A DNA stretch of 64,000 nt from Acidobacteriota bacterium. Lineage in GTDB: Bacteria > Acidobacteriota > Holophagae > Acanthopleuribacterales > Acanthopleuribacteraceae. Of the stretch, positions 53,313-63,448 are shown piece after piece. Made by a program: the position numbers and the translations under genes. The first letter of the stretch is position 1. Every line of letters starts with the position of its first letter. Where the stretch lies: the NCBI GenBank assembly GCA_002747255.1, contig PDUC01000033.1:1-64000 (forward strand), read 5' to 3'. The notes below the pieces were generated by a model. That model searched no databases, was not told the DNA's origin, and saw only the letters and a program-made list of their open reading frames with translations.

Positions 53313-55976
53313 ATGAGTAAGGTAAGAAAACAAATATGCGTGGACGGAAAAAACTATGCCATTTTTTCCCTTCGTGAAGCAGCGAAAAAGGGGATCAGGC
53401 ATATTGATAAATTGCCGAAAAGTTTAAAAGTGTTACTGGAAAACCTGTTGCGGCATGAAAACGGAACAACAGTGACCTGGAATGATATCGAGGCATTGGA
53501 TGAGTGGGTTGAGAACGGAGGTTCTAATCATGAAATTTCCTATCATCCGGCACGGGTTATCATGCAGGATTTTACAGGTGTTCCCGCTGTTGTCGATTTA
53601 GCGGCAATGCGCGGAGCCATGAAAGTTCTGGATGGTGATCCCAGGAAAATCAACCCTCAGGTTCCCGTTGACCTTGTTATTGACCACAGTGTTCAAGTAG
53701 AGCACTTTGGCAATGAAGAGGCATTTTCAAAAAATGTGGAACTGGAATACCGCCGCAATATGGAACGCTATCGCTTTTTGAAGTGGGGGCAGAATACGTT
53801 TGAAAATTTCCGCGTTGTTCCTCCCGGAACAGGTATTATCCATCAGGTCAACTTGGAATACCTGGCCAATGTGGTATGGACCAAAGAAGCAGGAGAAGAA
53901 ATCCTTGCCTATCCCGACACCTGTGTTGGCACGGACTCACACACCACCATGATTAACGGTCTGGCTGTTTTAGGCTGGGGCGTTGGTGGAATTGAAGCAG
54001 AAGCGGCCATGCTGGGTCAGCCCGTTACCATGCTTATTCCAGAGGTAGTCGGCTTCAAACTCAAGGGGCAATTAAAAGAGGGGATTACGGCGACGGATCT
54101 CGTTCTCAAGGTGGTTGAAATGCTTCGAGCTCACGGTGTGGTTGGAAAGTTTGTCGAGTTTTTTGGTCCAGGAATGGCGGATCTGTCTCTGGCAGACAGA
54201 GCGACACTGGCAAATATGGCGCCCGAGTATGGTGCTACTTGCGGATTCTTTCCTGTAGACGAAAAGACTCTTGATTATCTGAAGTTCTCCGGTCGCAGTG
54301 ATGAAACCGTTCGCCTGGTTGAGTCCTATTCCAAAGAGCAAGGTCTGTGGGCTCATGCCGATGATCCTGACCCCGTTTTCTCATCGGTAGTGGAATTGAA
54401 TCTCAGCGATGTGGAACCCTCTATTTCGGGCCCTAAACGTCCGCAGGATCGGATCAATCTATGCAATGCTCACAGCGCTTTTAAAGCTGCATTTAAGGGC
54501 ATGTTCAATGGCAGTGATGAGCAGCTTCAAGAGGAATATCCAGTTGAAGGTGAATCATTTGGCATGAAAAATGGAAATGTGGTGGTAGCCGCCATCACCA
54601 GCTGTACCAACACTTCCAATCCTTCCGTTCTGATTGCAGCCGGGTTGGTCGCCAAAAAGGCCTGTGAAAAAGGGCTCAAAACCAAGCCCTGGGTAAAAAC
54701 TTCCCTTGCACCCGGATCCAAAGTGGTTACAGATTACCTGGTTGATTCGGGTCTCCAAACTTATTTGGATCGCTTGGGATTCAACCTGGTCGGCTATGGG
54801 TGCACAACCTGTATTGGTAACACAGGCCCTCTTCCGCCTGCCATTTCAAAAACCATCAACCGCGATAATCTTGTCGCTACATCTGTTCTCTCTGGTAATC
54901 GCAATTTTGAGGGTCGTATTTCACCGGATGTTCGCGCAAACTATCTGGCTTCACCTCCGCTGGTGGTGGCCTATGCCATAGCAGGAAATATGTGTGTTGA
55001 CATCATGAGTGAGCCTCTCGGCAAGGACTCAGCAGGAAAGGATGTGTTCCTCAAAGATCTTTGGCCGAGTAATCGGGAAATTGAAGATGTTGTGAATCAG
55101 CACATCTCCAGTGACATGTACAAAAAGCGCTATGCCAATGTGTTTGAAGGTGACGAAAAATGGCAGGCAGTCGCTGCTTCCGGCGATGAAATGTACGACT
55201 GGGATGAAGCCTCTACCTACATTCGCAACCCCACTTTCTTTGATGACATTAAAGACGGAGTGAAAACAGGGTTTCAGGTTGAGAAAGCTCACATATTGGC
55301 TCTGTTGGGAGATTCTGTTACCACAGACCACATTTCACCAGCTGGAGCGATCGCCATCGGGTCACCTGCGGCTGTTTATCTGGAATCCAATCGTGTGCCT
55401 GTTTCCGACTGGAACTCCTATGGCTCTCGCCGAGGTAATCACGAAGTGATGATGCGCGGGACATTCGCCAATGTCAGGATTCGCAATGAAATGGTACCAG
55501 GCGTGGAAGGAGGTTACACTGCCTATGTACCAAGTGGCGAGCAAATGAGTATTTACGATGCCGCTATGGCTTATCAAAGGGAAAGGAAACCGCTTGTCGT
55601 CATTGCCGGAAAAGAATACGGGACAGGCAGTTCCAGAGACTGGGCTGCCAAAGGCACGGTTCTTCAGGGTGTAAAGGCTGTTATTACCGAGAGTTTTGAG
55701 CGCATTCACCGTTCTAACCTCATTGGTATGGGTGTTATGCCATTGCAGTTCCAAAACGGAGAAACCCGTAAGACGTTTAACCTCGATGGAACGGAATCCA
55801 TTTCTCTGAAGCCCGTGGGTAAACTGGCGCCAAAAATGGAGTTTGAAATGAGTATCACCTCCAGAGATGGAGCCGTTCAATCCACCAGGGTTCTCTCCCG
55901 CGTGGATACAGAAGATGAATTGAACTATTTTCTGAACGGGGGCATTTTGCAATATGTACTCCGTCGTTTGAAATAG
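53313..55976 (+). CDS. acnA: aconitate hydratase A
   Basis: An 887-aa enzyme that interconverts citrate and isocitrate through an Fe4S4 cluster. Cluster cysteines lie in SCTNTSNPSV (near 430) and GCTTCIGNTGPLP (near 496-499). Other signatures are CVGTDSHTTMINGL, DSVTTDHISPAGAI, NSYGSRRGNHEVMMRGTFANVRIRN and YGTGSSRDWAAKGT. The size and motifs match the AcnA/IRP family. Start ATG 53313 follows GAGGTGA; the frame runs 25 codons further upstream without family residues. It has its own terminator. Confidence 0.97.
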   Translation: MSKVRKQICVDGKNYAIFSLREAAKKGIRHIDKLPKSLKVLLENLLRHENGTTVTWNDIEALDEWVENGGSNHEISYHPARVIMQDFTGVPAVVDLAAMRGAMKVLDGDPRKINPQVPVDLVIDHSVQVEHFGNEEAFSKNVELEYRRNMERYRFLKWGQNTFENFRVVPPGTGIIHQVNLEYLANVVWTKEAGEEILAYPDTCVGTDSHTTMINGLAVLGWGVGGIEAEAAMLGQPVTMLIPEVVGFKLKGQLKEGITATDLVLKVVEMLRAHGVVGKFVEFFGPGMADLSLADRATLANMAPEYGATCGFFPVDEKTLDYLKFSGRSDETVRLVESYSKEQGLWAHADDPDPVFSSVVELNLSDVEPSISGPKRPQDRINLCNAHSAFKAAFKGMFNGSDEQLQEEYPVEGESFGMKNGNVVVAAITSCTNTSNPSVLIAAGLVAKKACEKGLKTKPWVKTSLAPGSKVVTDYLVDSGLQTYLDRLGFNLVGYGCTTCIGNTGPLPPAISKTINRDNLVATSVLSGNRNFEGRISPDVRANYLASPPLVVAYAIAGNMCVDIMSEPLGKDSAGKDVFLKDLWPSNREIEDVVNQHISSDMYKKRYANVFEGDEKWQAVAASGDEMYDWDEASTYIRNPTFFDDIKDGVKTGFQVEKAHILALLGDSVTTDHISPAGAIAIGSPAAVYLESNRVPVSDWNSYGSRRGNHEVMMRGTFANVRIRNEMVPGVEGGYTAYVPSGEQMSIYDAAMAYQRERKPLVVIAGKEYGTGSSRDWAAKGTVLQGVKAVITESFERIHRSNLIGMGVMPLQFQNGETRKTFNLDGTESISLKPVGKLAPKMEFEMSITSRDGAVQSTRVLSRVDTEDELNYFLNGGILQYVLRRLK

Positions 55977-55993
55977 TTGGTAAAAACAATAGC

Positions 55994-56018
55994 AGGGGAG
56001 GTGCAATCTCCCCTTTTT
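55994..56018 (+). terminator. Rho-independent terminator of acnA
   Basis: AGGGGAG (55994-56000) with CTCCCCT (56008-56014), a 7-nt loop and a following T run, 18 nt after the acnA stop. Confidence 0.85.
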
Positions 56019-56093
56019 ACAGCTGGCCACAGGTGAGGTTATTACCGAGCTCAATCGTGACTTTGGCTTCAAAGCCCGGCTGTTTTTCCCAGG

Positions 56094-59000
56094 TTAAACA
56101 AACTGCTTTAATAGTTCTTCAAACTTGCTGCGATCAACAGGTTGGCTGAAGAGAAAACCTTGACCTTCTGTGCAGTTTGTTTTTTTCAAAAAGGCCAGCT
56201 GTTCCTCTGTTTCAATACCCTCTGCTACAACGGTTAGTCCCAAGTTAAGGCCTAGCGTTACAATGCTTTTGAGAATCGCGGTTTCTCTGCTGGACTCTTC
56301 TTGAAGACCCTGTACGAAAGAGCGGTCGACCTTGAGGGTATCGATGGGAAACTTTTGAAGGTAGCTGAGTGAGGAATAGCCTGTACCAAAATCATCCAAT
56401 GAGATACGCACGCCTAATTGTTTGAGCTTTTTCAGGATATGCATACTCTGATCGTCTTTTCCCATAATTGAATTCTCGGTAATTTCAAATTCCAGCAATT
56501 CAGGTTCTAGATTGTTTTTGTTGATGTTTGTAGACAGAGTTTGGCCAAGACCTGCATCTTGTAATTGCCTTGAAGAGAGGTTAATGGAGTATTTCAATGT
56601 GGGATATCCCTGCTTTTTGAAATAGCTGATTGTTGTGCAGGCTTCCTGGATCAACCAATTGCCTAGTGGAATAATCAGGCCCGATTCTTCCGCAATGGGC
56701 ATAAAATCAGCCGGAGAAATAAAACCGGCCCCATCCTCTTTCCATTTCAACAGAATTTCAGCTCCTACTGTTTGACCTGTGTGAAGATTGACTCTGGGTT
56801 GGAAGTACAGCTTAAAGCCTTTGTTTTCAATGGCCTTGCGAATTTTATTCTCCATATTGACTTTGGCGAAAGATTCCAGCTTCATGGCTTTTGCGTAATA
56901 CTGGAAGCAGTTCTTCCCCTGTTGTTTCGCGTGGTACATAGCCGTATCGCTGTTGGTCAGTAAAGTCTGAATATTCTCTCCATCTTCCGGGAATAGCGAA
57001 ATGCCAATACTGCAGGTTATCGTAAACCGTTTTTCCTTGAAAATTATGGGTTTGACGATGTTTGAAATGACTTTTCTGGCAATCACAGCTGCATTATTTG
57101 ATGATTTAATGGCATCTAGAATGATTGTAAATTCATCACCTCCCAATCGGGCGACGGTATCTTGCTCTCTGATAGACAGTTGAAGACGTTTGGACACTTC
57201 AACCAAAACCATATCTCCATAGTGATGACCGTATGAATCATTGATCAATTTGAATCGATCGAGGTCGATGAACATCAACGCGAATTTCTCATGGTTTCTT
57301 TTTGAACGATTGATTAACTGCTGAATGCGATCGTGAAAAAGGGAGCGGTTTGGTAAACCGGTTAATTGATCGTAATTTGCCAGAACCTTTAAAGCGTTTT
57401 CCTGTTTCTTGTGTTCAGTCATATCGAGAAAAACGGTTGCTATGCGGTAAAAGCTGTTGGTGGAATCTCTAATGGCCGTGGAGGTTCTCCACGTGGGGAA
57501 AATACGTCCATGTTGATTTTTAAGCCAAACTTCCCCTTTCCATCCACCTGACTCGAGAATTTCACGGTCAATTTTTTGAAAGAAGTTTGGCTCATGATGG
57601 GCTGAGTTGAGTAAAGAGAAGGGTTTCCCAATCACATCGTCTTCGCTGTAACCCGTTATTTGAGCGAAGGCAAGGTTTGTTTTCAGTATGTATCCCATGT
57701 CATCGGTAATGACCATGGCTTCAAGCGTGTTTTCAAAGGCACTTGCCAATAACTTGATGTTGTCACTGGCTTCTTTCATTTGAGTTACATCTATCAAAGT
57801 CCCTGCCATGCGTTTGACTTGTCCCTGCTTGTCCCTCTGGACAACCATGCCCCTTTGACGTATCCAGATCCATTCATTTTCCGCGTTCTTGCTTCGGTAT
57901 TCAGCCAGAAAGGAGTCAGACGCGCCCTGGATATGCTTGTCCCACTTCGCTTGAACATGGGTTTGATCGTCTGAATGGATTGATTGAATGTACTGATTGA
58001 AATTCATCTTGGAATTAGAGGTGGTTTTCCCGGATATTTTTGTGAAAATAAGGTTGTTGTCCTTGTTAGACCAATCCCACATGGTATTTCCGCTGCCCCA
58101 AAGTGCCAGCGTCAATTTTTCTTCTCGCTCCATGATGGCCAGGTGGTTTTTGGCTCTCTCTTTGTTCTTGAGAAACTGAAGATACCAGATTGTGCCAATC
58201 AGGCTTGAAATAAGGATAAGGTACAAAGAGTAGGCCCATGGTCTTTTCCATGGTGGCGCTTGTATGTGAAGAGCCAGTTGCAGAGGTTCAGGGCTCGTAT
58301 TGCCTTCACTGTTGGCTCCTTGCAAGAGATAGGTGTAGTTACCGGGATCCAAATTGGTAAATGTTTGCGTGTTTTCCTCACCAAGATAGACCCAGTCCTC
58401 TTGATATCCTTCGAGTTTAGACTTGAATGTGTTTTTGTGAGGGCGGGTGTAGTCCAATACGGCAAAGCCTACCTTGAAGATGTTATCTTTATATGACAGT
58501 CTAATTTCCTGTCCGCTGTCAATCGAATGGATTTCCTGCTCTATCGAATGGAACTGTGTGAATACAAGTGGAGAAATAATATCTCTGTGGATGAGGTCAT
58601 CGGGTGAAAAGGATACCACGCCCGTCATGCCGCCGAAATAGAGCTTTCCGTCCAGTCCTTTTAGTGCTGATCCGCCATTGAACTCATTGCCTGGCAGGCC
58701 ATCCAGATGATCGTAATTTTTGATCCAGCTGTTTGCTGGATCGATTCGGCTTAACCCGTCCATGCTTGTCACCCAAAGAAGCCCGTCTTTGCCTCTTAAG
58801 ATGCTGAAAATCTCATTGTTGGGTAGACCATCCTGCTCCGTGATGTGGTGGATGATCTTTTCACGATCTCCTTTTAACTCTAAAACAAAGACACCGGCAT
58901 TGTTGGTTCCAAGGTAAACTCGACCTTTTTCGTCTGAATCAATACAGGTAATTTCTGTCTTCTGATTTGCCTCGCTGGAGTCATCAGGAACAAAGTACCG

Positions 59001-60605
59001 CTTGATGGAATGCAAGTCTTCTGAAACAGTGTATAGTCCGTAATTGGAACCCAGTAAGTAGGGATTTCCAGGTAAATGAAAAAGACAGAGTATATAGAAA
59101 TCTTTTAAATGGTTCGAGCTTAGCTTGAACCAGTTTTGCTCATTTGTTCGATAATTCCACTCCACCAATTTGTCACTTGTTGTGATGAGAACCCTGTTTT
59201 CACCTCTACTAATTATATGATTTAAAAAGCTGTCCGCTTGAATTTGTTCGCTGATCTCCAAGAGAGGAAAGTTCTCAATGGTATTTTCTTTTGGGCTGAT
59301 AAGATCTAAACTGTCAAATCCAAGGACTAAAAGCCTGTCGGACTGCTTCTCGGCAGCAATGGTATTCACGACTTTAACATGTAATGAATTTTCATTGTTC
59401 TTGCCTGGAGAATAGAGTTTCACTTCTTTTGTGTTGAGGTCGACTAGATTGATGCCTTTATAGGTGTTGAGCCATATTCGATTTTTATCAGTCTGTACAA
59501 TGTTCCAGACTTCGTCATCCGAGATTGAAATAGTGCCTTTCCCGTTGTGTCGCCACGATTGGAATGACATGGAATCGCGATTCCAGATGAAAAGCCCCTG
59601 GCCTCTGCTTCCTATCCACAGTAGCCCTCTGTCATCGAAGAAAAGGCAGCGCAAGGCACTGGTAGTCAAACCTCTGGCTTGACTGATATCACCCTTGAAA
59701 TGTTCTTTTTCAAAGCTGTCTATGTGCCAGCTGATGAGACCCTGTTCATGAGTCGCGGCCCAAACATGCTTGACTCCATCAAACTTTAAATCCCAAATTA
59801 CTTCACTTTCTGCCTGTTGATCACCTTGGTTCAGAATATTCAGATGCTTCAACGTACCTGCGCCTGGTCTGTACACATAAACGCCATTGCGAGTACCAAT
59901 CCATATTCGTCCTTGCGGGTCTTCCAAAAGAGACATTACCGCGTGGTTGTTTCCTTTGACAGGTTTTTCTAAAACAAAAGAAATGGTATCCCATTCGTCA
60001 TTGATTGGGTCATATCGCACCAGGCCGTTATCGGTTCCTATCCAGATATGTCCCTCTTTATCCTGGTAAAGTGAAAGAATCAGATTGTCGGGAAGAAGGC
60101 TGTTCTTAACTGTGTATTGGGTAACTTGATCGGTATGCCTGTTGAGTTTATAGAGACCACCTCCAGCCCATGTGCCAATCCACAAGTTTCCGGCTCCATC
60201 ATCGATAAAGACGTTGATATGGAGAGAGTGGTTGTTGGTATCTGCAGAAAAAACAGGATGCTGAGCGAACACGTTTTCAGCTGGATTGTAAGTGACCAGC
60301 CCTTGTTGACTGGTTGCAAGCCAGAACAAGCCATCTTCATCCTGGAAGATGCTCAGAATTTCTTCATTCTGAATGGCAAATTGCTCTTCGGAATTGACGA
60401 TGAAATTTTCAAATCCATAACCGTCATGGCGATTTAAACCTTGTGAGGTGCCGACCCAAATGAACCCGGTCTTGTCTTGAGCAATACAGTAGACATGACT
60501 TTGGCTCAGCCCCTCCTCGACAGACAGTTTTCTAACCAGATACTGGTGTCCAAAAGTGGAGCGGCATGCCATGAGCAGTGCCAGTAAGAGAAGTAATCGA
60601 TTCAT
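56094..60605 (-). CDS. periplasmic two-component-type propeller sensor with PAS, GGDEF and EAL domains
   Basis: A 1503-aa membrane protein of c-di-GMP signalling. A signal peptide (ending near STFG) is followed by about a dozen reg_prop propeller repeats (GFIWVGTSQGLNRHDG, GLLWIGSRGQGLFIW), then a Y_Y_Y domain (about 715-785) and one membrane helix (about 793-815). Two PAS/PAC units follow (about 830-945 and 950-1065). GGDEF is intact (RLGGDEF near 1152) with the inhibitory site REQD five residues earlier. EAL reads EIL (near 1283) but keeps DDFGTGYSS (near 1404) and VDRSFV. Both activities are plausible. Start ATG 60605 gives the signal peptide; the frame runs 49 codons upstream. Confidence 0.93.
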   Translation of the reverse strand: MNRLLLLLALLMACRSTFGHQYLVRKLSVEEGLSQSHVYCIAQDKTGFIWVGTSQGLNRHDGYGFENFIVNSEEQFAIQNEEILSIFQDEDGLFWLATSQQGLVTYNPAENVFAQHPVFSADTNNHSLHINVFIDDGAGNLWIGTWAGGGLYKLNRHTDQVTQYTVKNSLLPDNLILSLYQDKEGHIWIGTDNGLVRYDPINDEWDTISFVLEKPVKGNNHAVMSLLEDPQGRIWIGTRNGVYVYRPGAGTLKHLNILNQGDQQAESEVIWDLKFDGVKHVWAATHEQGLISWHIDSFEKEHFKGDISQARGLTTSALRCLFFDDRGLLWIGSRGQGLFIWNRDSMSFQSWRHNGKGTISISDDEVWNIVQTDKNRIWLNTYKGINLVDLNTKEVKLYSPGKNNENSLHVKVVNTIAAEKQSDRLLVLGFDSLDLISPKENTIENFPLLEISEQIQADSFLNHIISRGENRVLITTSDKLVEWNYRTNEQNWFKLSSNHLKDFYILCLFHLPGNPYLLGSNYGLYTVSEDLHSIKRYFVPDDSSEANQKTEITCIDSDEKGRVYLGTNNAGVFVLELKGDREKIIHHITEQDGLPNNEIFSILRGKDGLLWVTSMDGLSRIDPANSWIKNYDHLDGLPGNEFNGGSALKGLDGKLYFGGMTGVVSFSPDDLIHRDIISPLVFTQFHSIEQEIHSIDSGQEIRLSYKDNIFKVGFAVLDYTRPHKNTFKSKLEGYQEDWVYLGEENTQTFTNLDPGNYTYLLQGANSEGNTSPEPLQLALHIQAPPWKRPWAYSLYLILISSLIGTIWYLQFLKNKERAKNHLAIMEREEKLTLALWGSGNTMWDWSNKDNNLIFTKISGKTTSNSKMNFNQYIQSIHSDDQTHVQAKWDKHIQGASDSFLAEYRSKNAENEWIWIRQRGMVVQRDKQGQVKRMAGTLIDVTQMKEASDNIKLLASAFENTLEAMVITDDMGYILKTNLAFAQITGYSEDDVIGKPFSLLNSAHHEPNFFQKIDREILESGGWKGEVWLKNQHGRIFPTWRTSTAIRDSTNSFYRIATVFLDMTEHKKQENALKVLANYDQLTGLPNRSLFHDRIQQLINRSKRNHEKFALMFIDLDRFKLINDSYGHHYGDMVLVEVSKRLQLSIREQDTVARLGGDEFTIILDAIKSSNNAAVIARKVISNIVKPIIFKEKRFTITCSIGISLFPEDGENIQTLLTNSDTAMYHAKQQGKNCFQYYAKAMKLESFAKVNMENKIRKAIENKGFKLYFQPRVNLHTGQTVGAEILLKWKEDGAGFISPADFMPIAEESGLIIPLGNWLIQEACTTISYFKKQGYPTLKYSINLSSRQLQDAGLGQTLSTNINKNNLEPELLEFEITENSIMGKDDQSMHILKKLKQLGVRISLDDFGTGYSSLSYLQKFPIDTLKVDRSFVQGLQEESSRETAILKSIVTLGLNLGLTVVAEGIETEEQLAFLKKTNCTEGQGFLFSQPVDRSKFEELLKQFV

Positions 60606-61198
60606 GCTGACTGAATCTTTTCGCTTAATAAGGTGAAAGAATCGTAGTAATTCGTAAAATGCGGCATGGTAAAAAGTTGTTTCCCTGGGTTCCGAGCATT
60701 CATCGAGAATGCCTGGAAACCAAGTATAGGACAAACCATTTTTTATTTGCAAGAATCAAATAACAGGTTCCTTTCCCGATAAATGATAAAAAAGTTCACG
60801 TACTTTCTTTTACGAGTCGGCCGTTTCGAGAATTCCGCATAATATGACTTTTCCCGGCAATTCCACTGAACCTGAAGCTGGGTAAATACTGCTTTCCGCT
60901 GAAATGGGCCATTGCGCAATTAAAAAAAAGCAGGATCAACACTCAGAGTTGAACAATCAGTTCAGGGTGACAAACCAACGCAGACTGAACGTCATGTCAA
61001 CCCGCTGCAGCCTGGATCAGCGAGAGAGAACCTTTCAATTGAGCTATTCATCACCGGAAACGGTTGGTTTATTTCCCACTTTAGGCTAAACTGCTTTGTG
61101 ACTGCCATTTTCCATGCGGCTGTATGGGATGAATGGTTAAACTGATAAAATTTATGGTATTCATTGATTCGTTAATCGCCGTTTAAAGGGTTCGAGCT
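60606..61198. other. divergent intergenic region before hutU
   Basis: 593 nt between the minus-strand GGDEF-EAL gene and hutU. It contains the minus-strand promoter at 60723-60752. The right half should hold the hutU promoter; a GATAAAAT box near 61145-61152 is possible. No RNA gene or repeat recognised. Confidence 0.4.
60723..60752 (-). promoter_or_regulatory. sigma70-type promoter for the GGDEF-EAL gene
   Basis: On the minus strand, TTGCAA (60752-60747) and TATACT (60728-60723) are separated by 18 nt, about 115 nt before the ATG at 60605. Confidence 0.5.
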
Positions 61199-63196
61199 AT
61201 GACATTTAAAGAACAGATATTACAAGGTATTCCAACTGAGTTACCATCCCCAAAACCATACAACGAACAAGCCAATCACGCGCCCAAGAGAAAGGATATT
61301 TTGTGTGTTGAAGAGAAACAGCTGGCCGTTCGGAACGCGTTGCGTTATTTCCCTGAGGAATGGCATGCTGAATTAGCCCGGGAATTTGCCCATGAGCTGG
61401 AAGAATACGGCCGCATCTACATGTACCGTTTCAAACCGGACTACAACATGTTTGCCAGGCCGATCGATGCCTATCCCGCTCAGTGCAAGCAAGCTGCTGC
61501 CATTATGGTCATGATTCAGAACAACCTCGATCCAGCTGTCGCGCAGCACCCGGAAGAGCTGATTACTTACGGTGGGAACGGAGCGGTTTTTCAGAACTGG
61601 GCTCAATACCTGCTCACCATGAAGTACCTGGCGACCATGACCGACGAACAGACATTGCATTTGTATTCGGGTCATCCCATGGGTCTCTTCCCTTCGTCGC
61701 CTTCGGCTCCAAGAGTCGTTGTCACCAACGGCATGGTGATTCCCAACTACTCCAAGCCGGATGACTGGGAGAAGTTCAACGCTCTGGGCGTATCTCAGTA
61801 CGGGCAGATGACCGCGGGTTCGTTCATGTATATCGGGCCACAGGGGATTGTGCATGGAACCACGATTACAGTGATGAATGCTTTCAGAAAGATTTTAAAG
61901 AAAGGCGAGGAAACAGCGGGTAAGATTTTCCTGACAGCCGGACTGGGCGGCATGAGTGGAGCACAGCCCAAAGCGGGTAATATCGCCTCCTGTGTGTCGG
62001 TTTGCGCAGAAGTGAATCCTGAAGCAGCCAGGAAACGGCACAGTCAGGGTTGGGTCGATATTTTAATCGACTCTATGGATGAGCTCATAGCCAGGGTAAA
62101 AAAAGCACAGAAAGACAAGGAAGTCGTCTCAATTGCTTACATCGGCAATGTGGTTGATGTCTGGGAGCGCTTCTACGAGGAAGGTATTTTCGTCCACGTG
62201 GGCTCCGACCAGACCTCACTGCACATTCCCTGGACAGGCGGTTATTATCCGGTCGATGTCAGTTTTGAGGAGTCTAACCGCCTGATTCGCGAAGAGCCGG
62301 AACTGTTCAAGGAAAAGGTTCAGGCTTCCTTGCGACGACATGCCGCCGCCATCAACAAGCACACGGCCAGGGGTACCTATTTCTTTGATTATGGAAATGC
62401 CTTCTTGCTGGAAGCCTCCAGAGCCGGTGCCGATGTAATGGCAGAAAACGGGGTCGATTTCCGATACAAATCCTACGTGCAGGATATTCTGGGACCGATG
62501 TGTTTTGATTACGGGTTTGGTCCTTTCCGTTGGGTTTGTACCTCTGGTAAAGCGAAAGATCTGGACAGAACGGACGAGATTGCCATGAACGTTCTGCGTG
62601 ACATCATGGAACATGCTCCTGAAGAAATCCAACTGCAAATGAACGACAATATCACCTGGATCCGGGATGCAAAACAGAACAAGTTAGTCGTCGGTTCTCA
62701 GGCGCGTATTCTGTACGCGGATGCGGAAGGGCGCATGAAGATAGCCAAAGCCTTTAACGATGAAGTCAGGGCAGGGAAGATCGGTCCAGTTGTCCTGGGT
62801 CGTGACCATCACGATGTCAGCGGTACAGATTCACCCTATCGCGAAACCTCAAACATTTACGATGGCAGCAAGTTTACCGCCGATATGGCCATTCAAAACG
62901 TTATCGGTGACAGTTTCCGCGGTGCCACCTGGGTGTCCATCCACAACGGTGGTGGTGTAGGCTGGGGCGAAGTGATTAACGGCGGTTTTGGCATGGTGCT
63001 GGACGGGACGCAAGAAGCGGAAGAACGATTGAGGAACATGCTTTTCTACGATGTCAACAACGGTATCGCGCGTCGCAGCTGGGCAAGGAACAGCGGCGCC
63101 CGCTTTGCCATTGAACGCGAAATGCGGCGTTCGCCAAATTTGAAGGTGACCCTGCCGAATTTGGTCGATGATAGCCTGCTTGACAGTTTGTTTTAA
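61199..63196 (+). CDS. hutU: urocanate hydratase, long form
   Basis: A 665-aa NAD-dependent enzyme of histidine breakdown that turns urocanate into imidazolone propionate. Family motifs: TYGGNGAVFQNWAQY, LYSGHPMGLFPS, GLGGMSGAQPKAG (NAD loop), YIGNVVDVWERFYE, HVGSDQTSLHIPWTGGYYPVD and GPVVLGRDHHDVSGTDSPYRET. At 665 residues it exceeds the ~555-aa common bacterial form and matches the longer type that has extra N-terminal and C-terminal segments. hutH, hutI and hutG are not in the window, so the pathway is either scattered or incomplete. Confidence 0.95.
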   Translation: MTFKEQILQGIPTELPSPKPYNEQANHAPKRKDILCVEEKQLAVRNALRYFPEEWHAELAREFAHELEEYGRIYMYRFKPDYNMFARPIDAYPAQCKQAAAIMVMIQNNLDPAVAQHPEELITYGGNGAVFQNWAQYLLTMKYLATMTDEQTLHLYSGHPMGLFPSSPSAPRVVVTNGMVIPNYSKPDDWEKFNALGVSQYGQMTAGSFMYIGPQGIVHGTTITVMNAFRKILKKGEETAGKIFLTAGLGGMSGAQPKAGNIASCVSVCAEVNPEAARKRHSQGWVDILIDSMDELIARVKKAQKDKEVVSIAYIGNVVDVWERFYEEGIFVHVGSDQTSLHIPWTGGYYPVDVSFEESNRLIREEPELFKEKVQASLRRHAAAINKHTARGTYFFDYGNAFLLEASRAGADVMAENGVDFRYKSYVQDILGPMCFDYGFGPFRWVCTSGKAKDLDRTDEIAMNVLRDIMEHAPEEIQLQMNDNITWIRDAKQNKLVVGSQARILYADAEGRMKIAKAFNDEVRAGKIGPVVLGRDHHDVSGTDSPYRETSNIYDGSKFTADMAIQNVIGDSFRGATWVSIHNGGGVGWGEVINGGFGMVLDGTQEAEERLRNMLFYDVNNGIARRSWARNSGARFAIEREMRRSPNLKVTLPNLVDDSLLDSLF

Positions 63197-63382
63197 TTTA
63201 AAAAGGTCAACTCCATTCATAAAGTGTGGCACCCAGAGGGGCAGCCGATCAAGAGCGATGGTTTGGTAAAAAGCAGTCCCGATATATCAGGTATCACCGT
63301 TTTGAACCTGGCCGCAGTGGCTGACTGTGCCCATACGATCCTACCTCATTTGTTGTGCCTGAATTAACACTTGGTTATCTCG

Positions 63383-63411
63383 TTGACTAAATTTAGTTAT
63401 TGTTGTAAAAT
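63383..63411 (+). promoter_or_regulatory. sigma70-type promoter with overlapping palindrome
   Basis: TTGACT (63383-63388) and TAAAAT (63406-63411) with a 17-nt spacer, 38 nt before the ATG at 63449. A perfect 12-bp palindrome ACTAAATTTAGT (63386-63397) covers part of the -35 box and spacer, a good place for an operator. Confidence 0.5.
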
Positions 63412-63448
63412 TAGCAAAAAGTGTGCTTGATAACAAAAGAGGATCGAG

